Part shown: positions 13,192 through 21,300 of the stretch, one piece after another | How the letters are laid out: each line of letters begins with the position of its first letter | Position numbering within the stretch: position 1 is the first letter of the stretch | Assembly: GCF_017562075.2 (NCBI RefSeq) | Contig: NC_054085.1 | Span: forward strand, 27,533,656 to 27,597,655 | Source: Anopheles merus | Taxonomy: Eukaryota; Arthropoda; Insecta; Diptera; Culicidae | Length of the DNA stretch: 64,000 bases | Direction of reading: 5' to 3' | Position numbers and translations under genes: made by a program | The notes under the pieces: model-generated | Seen by the model: only the letters and a program-made list of their open reading frames with translations | What the model was told of the DNA's origin: nothing | Database searches by the model: none

Positions 13192-13354
13192 ATGGGTTCA
13201 AGCCCCGAATAGACCGTGCCCCCATACGTAGGACTGACTATCCTGCTATGGTAACAATAAGTCACTGAAAGCCAAGCCCCCACTTCACCAGTGGGTGGGT
13301 ACAGGCAGGCCTTGACCGCCAGCGGTTGTTGTGCCAAAAAGAAGAAGAAGAAGA
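13192..13354 (+). mobile_element. SINE200-like retroposon, 5'-truncated
   Basis: The body starts inside the tRNA-like head (ATGGGTTCAAGCCCC, box B retained, box A lost), runs through the family body and ends with the terminal GCGGTTGTTGTGCC and a (GAA)n tail. It is flanked by a 14-bp direct repeat, AGTTAGTCACGCTC, at 13178-13191 and 13355-13368. The last feature shows that the truncation happened at insertion, as in LINE-assisted target-primed reverse transcription that stops early. The same body is recognisable at 17575, 38599 and 39078. The family name rests on memory of Anopheles SINE200. Confidence 0.88.
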
Positions 13355-13368
13355 AGTTAGTCACGCTC

Positions 13369-14178
13369 GCTTCGTTTTGGCACATCGTTTTCGTCGAAGT
13401 ACGCGGCGCAGCGGTACGTTTGTGGAAAACAAAAGTTGGTGGTTTTACATATTTGTGGTGCGCCAATATTTTGCCCAATATGTTTTCCACCGTAAAGAAT
13501 GTAACATTTAATTCCCCCTGTCTTACGGTTACGGTCTGGTGGGCAAGCGGGTCATAAATTTACACAGTCACAGTTTGGCGAGGAAAAATGCATTTTGGTT
13601 TTTGAAGAGAACACTTTTCGGAAAGATTTCCGCTTCCCATTTATTGCCAGCAAAGGCCAGCAGGCCTGCTTTCCGGGATGCCAACCGGGTTTTGCCGCTG
13701 GATGTAACTTCGTACGCCGCTGAGTCGGGCGGTCTGTAGCGGGCCTACCTCCCGTGGATCGATTGTGTGGCCCATAATTCATAATGCTGACAATTTCCGG
13801 TGGACGAAACGATTCAGTTCCGGGTGAAAGGATGCTGTTGTAGTGAGATACAACACTACTACTTCCGGGGGGGTTAAGGTAAAGCTTTTAGTAGGATGCT
13901 CTCTCGAGAACGTAGCACATGAACTAAAACGCAATAAAACTACTACATAGAATTAAAGTATTACGAAATAAATAAGAAAAAATAATTTCACCTCAGTAAA
14001 ACGCTCCTTTGACTGTTTTTACCATTATGCAATAACATAACAAATCATCAATTTAGCTTAAGCTGTTTATGTGTTGTGTCCTCCTTAAGGTGACTTTATT
14101 TGCCAGATGCATTAGTTTGGTAACATCGTAGTTCCTGGTTGGATTAAAAAATAAAATATCAAACCGCATATCTTCCCC
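13369..14178. other. Non-coding DNA between SINEs
   Basis: GC-richer to 13870, then AT-rich. Small overlapping ORFs only, none recognised. Confidence 0.5.
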
Positions 14179-14300
14179 TTCTTCTTCTTCTTCTTCTTCT
14201 TCTTCTTCTTCTTCTTCTTCTTCTTCTTCTTCTTCTTCTTCTTCTTCTTCTTCTTCTTCTTCTTCTTCTTCTTCTTCTTCTTCTTCTTCTTCTTCTTCTT

Positions 14301-14331
<31 letters not shown>

Positions 14332-14523
14332 TTTTTCTTCTTCTTCTTCTTCTTCTTATTTTTCTTCTTATTTTTCTCCTTCTTTTTCTTCTTCTTTTTC
14401 TTCTTCTTTTTCTTCTTCTTTTTCTTCTTCTTTTCTTCTTCTTTTTTCTTCTTTTTCTTCTTCTTTTTTTCTTCTTTTTATTCTTCTTTTTCTTCTTCTT
14501 CTTCTTCTTTTTCTTTTTCTTCT
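14179..14523. repeat. Long (TTC)n / (GAA)n tract
   Basis: Pure TTC units run from 14179 to about 14330 (some 50 units). An impure polypyrimidine stretch of TTC, TTTTTC and occasional A interruptions continues to 14523. It abuts directly the 3' end of a minus-strand SINE, whose family ends in a GAA tail, so the tract is most simply that tail after expansion. The Lys/Arg/Glu-rich ORF on the minus strand (14368-14562) is a translation of the repeat. A tract this long and pure can in principle form triplex DNA. Confidence 0.95.
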
Positions 14524-14706
14524 ATTTGGCGTACCGTCATACGCGGACATGCCGGCCGACACAGGATTTCGAGATTTAATTCATTACCACACAGCCACAT
14601 AGTCAATCCTTGTTGTTATGGGGGGACAGGTCCATTCTTGGCTTGAACCCATGACGGGTATGTTATTGAGTCGTTTGAGTTGACGACAGTACCATGGAAC
14701 CGCCCC
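14524..14706 (-). mobile_element. tRNA-headed SINE, second body type
   Basis: Read on the minus strand it begins GGGGCGGTTCCATGGTAC and keeps box-A-like TGGTACTGTCG and box-B-like GGTTCAAGCCA, each with one departure from consensus. The head matches the SINE200-like copies (GTCGTCAACTC, CCCGTCATGGGTTCAAG). After box B the body is different, containing GGCATGTCCGCGTATGACGG near its end, and it runs into the 345-bp GAA tract. A truncated relative is at 32215-32332. Target-site duplications were not obvious. This looks like a modular SINE family sharing one head with two bodies. Confidence 0.75.
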
Positions 14707-17564
14707 TACTTTTCCATTACTCTTAATCATCTGATGATATCAACAGGTCCCATACCAGATGAATTGAAATACATCGGAATCTATTTAAGATGCAGTTATC
14801 AACATGAGAATAACGGTGTTTTATCTTATTATGCTCTAATTTCCACACACAAAACATACATTTTTGTAGTCGTTGCCGCTAAATTTTAATTCTAACTAAC
14901 CTATTTTCGTCTCTAATGCACTAATTTTGATAAAGTTATATAATTTTTGTCTGAAAGGAATCGATTTGTGACATTACGTATGGTTTATACGTTAATTTTG
15001 GGATATAAGTTATTTAACAAATTATCGTAAATTCTGAAACTATGTATTCTGAAATTATTCTTGACATTGTATTTCAAGGTGATGACAAGGTCTTGAGCAT
15101 TTTTAAAATTTTATTTGATTTTCCGCCCAAAATAAAGGTCAAACAATACACGGATTTGAAGTGTTTTAATATTGTAGAATTACAATTGTCATGAGTATCT
15201 TCAACTACCTTGTTAATTTAAAATAAATTTTGAGAGTCAAAATTTTGTGGCAATGACTTTAATCCTGTTTGGAATTCCATGCAGTATATAGGATCGGTCT
15301 AGGAAGACGCCGGCACTTAAAATTGGGTATGCAGACATTAAAATAAGTTTTAAAACTAAAATGCTGTAGTGTGAGAGTGAAGATTATGGACAAAATTGTG
15401 AAAATATCCGAATTTTGAATCAAAACGATCGCAATGTGAAACATGAGCTCGAAACTGTCTGAAATATGAATCAAAACATTGTTATAATTTTATGATTTTT
15501 TGGACGCTTCTGAGTAAACATAACAAATTACTTTTTATCTCAAAAACTACAAAGAGGTTTGGTGGATTAAATTTGTATTAGTAATAAAATTTTACATGCT
15601 ATAATGTCTTAGATGTCCGTAAATAAGCAATACGAAGTGATACGATACATTAATTGAAAATGGCTTTTATTATTTCAGTTTTATTTGCAAGCAATGATTC
15701 ATTGATGAAATAAACGACATGATTTAATCGGTGAATAATTGCAATAAGTGATGTAAAAGTCTTTAAATTCATCTAAAAATAGCTTTTACCATCTTGATTG
15801 TTTGTAACTAATCAAACACTTAAAAAATAATTAATTCAATCCACCAATAAGGTAAATGCAATGTACAAAATAAGCAAATGACAATGTATCTTAATCAAAA
15901 CTGTTCTCTAATGATTATACACACCTATCACGGCATGCCATTTGATACAACTAACAGCACACAGCCAAAACAAAAAAGAAACAAACCAATTACATTACTG
16001 CAAAAGGAAATGGAACATAAATTGCGAACGAAATTATCTACACCCACGTGCCACGACGCGCACTGCACGCGGTGAGCCATTAGGGACGTGTCGATTGAAA
16101 TGTTCTTTTCAAAAAAGTCTTGAAAAACAATGCAAATGTGAAAGCGAACGGTGCAGAATACAGAACTGCTTCCCATTAACGCTACTATTATTTGCTTTGT
16201 AACTACAATTTGTCATCGCGGTGAGCGGTTCTGAACTGAACTGTGGCTGTGTGGAAAGCTGGTCACCTCTCGTTGCACCTTTTACCTTTCAAACAGCGCA
16301 GCATGGCAATGCTGGGCAACGTTTCTTCACGCATTGGTCACATACGGTGTCATTTGCGCTGTAGTTGTTCAAAATTTCATGCCATAATGCATTCGCTACC
16401 TTCACTTCACCTCTGATGGGGGCGGTAGAACGAGGACAGCTGACTGTGTTGGGCTGGAGGAACTAGCTAACCGGAAATGAATATATTATGCTGGCAATAG
16501 AAAAATCTCCCACCGTCCTGATCTTTCACCACACGGCGCCGTGTCCACCTGCATAACCGGGAGAGGTTAGCAGTGGGAGCCTAGTCACCATATTGCACCA
16601 CCATCAATCCCGTGTGGCGTGTGTGCGTGCCTGTCGCTGGGATACGTGCGTAGGTGCAATAAAATTGAGGACCGAGTCTATTTCACCACGGACACGTTCC
16701 AAGCGGGAAGCGATCAGCCGGATAGGCCACCGAAGCACCTGGTTCCTCCTGGTTCGGTGATAGACCGAGCGAGAAAGAGAGCGCCCCGAAAGGACCTTCT
16801 GTCACGGATGTGCACCGTTCGAACGGCAATTATCATATTTTCACAACATCGACCGATGGCTTTCGTTTCCAAGGAAGGACAAATGCGTGCGCGTATGTTC
16901 ACCAACAACAACAGCAACAAAAACAACCATAAATGCTCGTCTGGATGCGTATGTTGGCACTGTTGGAAGCATCCTGAGGAAGAGGATGTGTGCTGTTCTC
17001 TTTGATGTTGGCTGCACGGCACCGAACCGACGGCGGCGCCCTCCCTGTGTCGGAACACCTTTTTCTGTTCAGCTCAGAACATCGGCGAGCAGAAAAAGGC
17101 GACAGATGAAACGTGGCAGAACATGCCCATGACCCAGGTCCGTTTTGCTTCCGACAGCTGAGAACGACTGCTCCTTTCACCCAGTGCGTGTGAGTGAGTG
17201 TACGTGTATCAGCTGACACGCGCTCCTGTGGTGTGCGATATCGACAGCTTTTTAAAAATTAAAATCATTTCGACAGATGAACCGGAAATGGACCGCGTAG
17301 GATGTGGGATGTAGGGATTTTGCTGTTGCTCTTGTTGTTGAGGAAGATTGAAATTCATGATTATGGGTTCGGTTCGTGCCGCCGGGAGACATGAACGATT
17401 GGATATAGGGATTGGTATCCGAGCAACAGCGAGCGAGCCGTATGGTTTTAGATGGGAATGGTTTGTGATATGAAGTTAAAAGCGTTGAACGAATAGCTGC
17501 TGGGGGTTTGATAGTATAATGTGTGATGTAACATGTTGTATGATGTAAGAATCATCTAAACTCT
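14707..17564. other. Non-coding, AT-rich then GC-richer
   Basis: 14880-15900 is strongly AT-rich. 16200-17400 is GC-richer with overlapping ORFs on both strands (for example 16619-17005 plus, 16714-17058 minus), neither of which shows domain features. No gene supported. Confidence 0.5.
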
Positions 17565-17574
17565 ATGCGAAATT

Positions 17575-17789
17575 CTTCTTCTTCTTCTTCTTCTTTGGCA
17601 CAACAACCGCTGTCGGTCAAGGCCTGCCAGTACCCACTAATGAAGTGAGCTTGGCTTTCAGTGACTTATTGTTACCATAGCAGGATAGTCAGTGCTACTT
17701 ATGGGGGCACTGTCTATTCGGGACTTGAACCCATGACGGGCATGTTGTTACGTCGTACGAGTTGACGGCTGTACCACCAGACCGGCCCA
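17575..17789 (-). mobile_element. SINE200-like retroposon, full length
   Basis: Read on the minus strand it starts GGGCCGGTCTGGTGGTAC, has both Pol III boxes, the family body, and ends GCGGTTGTTGTGCCAAAG plus a (GAA)n tail of about seven units. A 10-bp direct repeat ATGCGAAATT flanks it at 17565-17574 and 17790-17799. This is the only copy here that is complete and has both promoter boxes matching consensus, so it is the best reference for the family in this window. It lies 140 bp upstream of the BEL insertion. Confidence 0.92.
17721..17776 (-). promoter_or_regulatory. Internal Pol III promoter of the SINE (boxes A and B)
   Basis: On the minus strand box A is TGGTACAGCCG (17766-17776), fitting TRGYNNARNNG, and box B is GGTTCAAGTCC (17721-17731), fitting GGTTCRANNCC. 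The boxes are about 34 nt apart, as in tRNA genes, which supports a tRNA-derived head. Confidence 0.8.
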
Positions 17790-17934
17790 ATGCGAAATTA
17801 TATGCTTTTTAATTTGAAGCCTTTTTACTTTCATGAATTGGATTGTTTACTCGCAGTGAATAGAGAATAGCTAATGATGCAGTTTTAAAAAAAAACACGT
17901 AATCAATAGCTGCAATGAACGAAAAAAGTCAAAA

Positions 17935-17939
17935 GTTAG
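17935..17939. repeat. Target-site duplication, left copy
   Basis: GTTAG immediately before the 5' LTR, repeated directly after the 3' LTR at 23886-23890. Five bp is the usual BEL/Pao integrase spacing. Confidence 0.93.
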
Positions 17940-18181
17940 TGTTGACGCTTCGCTTGGATGTCAAATGATAACTTGACGAAAGTGAGTTTCGTCAAGTGAG
18001 AATGAGCACGGTAGGAAATGATGAGTAGCGGGTGAGTTGCCACTCGCGTGAGTGGCAATCATAGAAAAATTATAAATAGGGCAACATAATGAATACACTT
18101 TCTCTTGCACTTTGGAAATTCAACACACAGCGGTAAATATTCAGCCCACGCAAAATCATCCGAAACATACGCGATTGTTCA
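17940..18181 (+). repeat. 5' LTR
   Basis: The 242-bp repeat is identical to 23644-23885. It has terminal TG...CA, two perfect stem-loops (17971-17997 with 11-bp stem, 18037-18058 with 9-bp stem) and a TATAAATA box at 18071-18078. The pentamer GTGAG occurs four times between 17982 and 18052. Confidence 0.97.
18071..18078 (+). promoter_or_regulatory. TATA box in the 5' LTR
   Basis: TATAAATA, followed by GGGCAACATAATG, lies about 130 nt into the LTR and is the best candidate for the element's Pol II promoter. The transcription start, and so the U3/R border, cannot be fixed from sequence alone. Confidence 0.7.
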
Positions 18182-18199
18182 TGGTGCCGTGACCAGGAT
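18182..18199 (+). promoter_or_regulatory. Putative primer-binding site
   Basis: TGGTGCCGTGACCAGGAT starts directly at the LTR border with the TGG expected to pair with a tRNA CCA end. The rest should match the 3' end of the primer tRNA. I could not match it confidently to one tRNA from memory. Confidence 0.75.
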
Positions 18200-18360
18200 T
18201 GTGCGAATATCTGGTTTTTAAATCGCAAGTTTCGATAATTGCATCGGGGTTTCGTTTTACCGCTTGTGCCACACACTTTTTGGATTGCCGCAAACTTACA
18301 GCTGATTTTGCCGCATCACGCAAGTCACTGTAATCGCAAACACCCACATCCACTAACATA

Positions 18361-21300
18361 ATGGCCACACCGCCCGTTGTTTTGGCGTCCCGGCGGACTG
18401 TTTTATTGGGAATTCTCTCGCGATACGAGAAATTCATTAAGGATTTCGTCCCTGAACGGGATCAAGTAGAGGTGGAAATACGCGTTAAAAGGTTCGATAA
18501 GCTGTGTGCGGATTTGGAAGCTGTGCAGCAACAATTGGAAGATTCTGCCGACACTCCGGAAGAAGTGTCGCAAAATGCTACACTCAGAGAAAGTTTTGAG
18601 GATAGATTAATTCTTGTGCAATCCCAGCTGCAAGCAAGGTTACCAAAAGAGCAGTTTCAAAATGCCCAATCGAGTACCGGAGCGAATCCGTTAAAGGGCA
18701 TCAAACTTCCTACCATTGCGCTGCCTGAATTCACGGGGGACTATATGCAATGGTTGACATTCCGCGATACGTTTGAGTGCTTAATTCATAATAATATGGA
18801 TTTACCGGCCATTCAAAAATTTCACTATTTGCGCGCCGCGGTTAAAGGAGAAGCTGCTCAAGTGATAGAATCAATCACCATAAGCGCAGCTAATTATGAT
18901 TTAGCATGGAACACTCTAACGGAGCGATACTCGAATGAATACCTCCTGAAAAAACGCCATTTGCAAGCAATGTTTGCCATCCCAGCTGTACAGAAGGAAA
19001 GCGTTGCAACATTGCACCACCTTGTAGATGAATTTGAGAGACACACAAAGATTTTGCAACACTTAGGAGAAGAAACAAATACATGGGGTAGCATTCTCGA
19101 GCATTTGCTATGCACTAAACTTCCGATAATTACTTTACGCGATTGGGAGGAGCAAGCCTCAAGCAATAACGATCCCAGTTACGACAGTTTGATTTCGTTC
19201 TTGCACCGTCGTATGCGTGTATTGGAGACGTTGCTTGTCAACAACTGTCATACGTCTCAGGGTAACGACCTAGCTCCCGTACGGAGAATGACCGTTCTTC
19301 GCCAAGCCAGTTTTGCTTCCACATCGCATGAAATGCCGAATTGCATGCTATGCAACTCCGCGCACAACCTTCTGAAATGTCCGCGTTTCGAGCGGATGGA
19401 CCCGAAGGAACGCCATCGGTTTGCTATGACCTCGCGTTTGTGCTTAAATTGTTTACGCGATAATCATATGGCTCGAGATTGTCCATCACAGTACAAATGC
19501 CGTTACTGTAATGCCGCACACCACACAAAATTGCACTACGCACATAACAGCCAAGCTTCCACTACACCACAGCATCACGCTCACCATAACCCAAATTTCA
19601 CTGCACCTCAGCAACACACACACAACACCACTAGCGATCACACAGCCACAAACAATACACAACGCACATTTGCAGCAGCATTGCAGCATGCACCCGAACA
19701 AGTCATACTGCAAACTGCTATGATAAATATCATAGACGATTTCGGAATAGCACATCCTGCGCGGGCGCTGTTGGACAGCGCATCGCAACCGAATCTAATA
19801 AGCGATCGACTCGCTCATCGCTTACGGCTGAAGAAAAGTAATGTGAACATTACCGTCATTGGAGCAGGACAAGCTACAAAGACAGTACGGGAGTCCGTAC
19901 AGGCACAGATTGTCTCTCGATCCAGTTCGTTCACTGTGAACACTGAGTTGTTGATTGTTGACAATTTGATTGCAAATCTACCAACGCGCGACATAGACAT
20001 CAGCGATTGGAAGATACCACCTGGTTTCGCTTTAGCAGACCCTCTGTTCAACAAAGCTGCTCCTGTAGACCTCATTCTTGGTGCTCGTCATTACCACACT
20101 TTCTTTGAGAATGCAACTCAGTTCCGTCCTGCACCTCATCAGCCCGTGATGATAGACAGCGTTTTCGGCTGGGTAATGACTGGTCCAACTGGCAGTGACA
20201 ATTCTTCACCTAAAACCGATCCCACCGCATCATATACAATCGTCTGTATGGCATCCTTGGAGGATTCGTTACAAAGATTTTGGCAATTAGAAAATTTAAC
20301 CATGAATGATGGATACTCACCAGACGAACGACATTGTGAATCGTTCTATAAGCATACCACCAAACGTGACGATAGTGGTAGATATATTGTTCGCCTACCG
20401 AAACAGCCCGACTTTGATGCAAAGCTCGGCCTTTCTAGACCTCAGGCCATTCGTCGTTTTGAGCTTCTCGAGCGGAGATTGGAACGAGATCCAGCACTTC
20501 GAGAAGCGTACCAAGACTTTATGAAGGAGTACTTAGCACTGGGTCACATGTCTCCTATAAGCACTGATTGTGATGATACAGCTGCTTATTATTTACCACA
20601 CCATCCAGTTTTTAAAGCGTCAAGTACCACCACAAAGGTCAGAGTAGTTTTTGATGGCTCGGCTAAAACGTCAACTGGCTTTTCGCTGAATGAAACTCTG
20701 CGGGTTGGACCCATAGTTCAGGATGAACTCATCGATATTATTTTGCGTTTCCGCACCTATAAGATTGCTGTCGTAGCTGATATCGCCAAAATGTATCGAC
20801 AAATTGTGCTGCATCCGGATGATCGACGATTGGTTCGCATTTTCTTCCGTTTCTCACCGCAATCGCCGATTGAATTGTACGAGCTGAATACTGTGACATA
20901 TGGTTTGTCTCCATCATCGTTCTTGGCCACTCGTACATTGCTGCAGCTTGCGGAAGATGAAGGTGCTGACTTTCCACTAGCTTCACCCGCACTGAGACAC
21001 AATTTTTATGTAGACGACTTCATTGGCGGAGCTAACAGCGTGAGTGAAGCTCGCGAGCTTCGTCAGCAACTTTCCGAGTTACTCTCCAAGGGCGGGTTTG
21101 AACTCCGGAAGTGGACATCCAACTGTTTAGGCGTACTAAGTGGTTTACCAGCAGAGCATATCGGTACACAGTCATCACTGCAGTTTGTGCCGAACGAGAC
21201 TGTGAAGGCACTTGGTATCGCATGGAAGCCCGAACTAGATGTTTTGTGCTTTGAGTCGACTGCAATAATGGAAACCGCCAACCTCACCATGCGATCCATA

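Noticed and set aside
14368..14562. Lys/Arg/Glu-rich minus-strand ORF
   Set aside because: Translation of the GAA/TTC tract next to the SINE.
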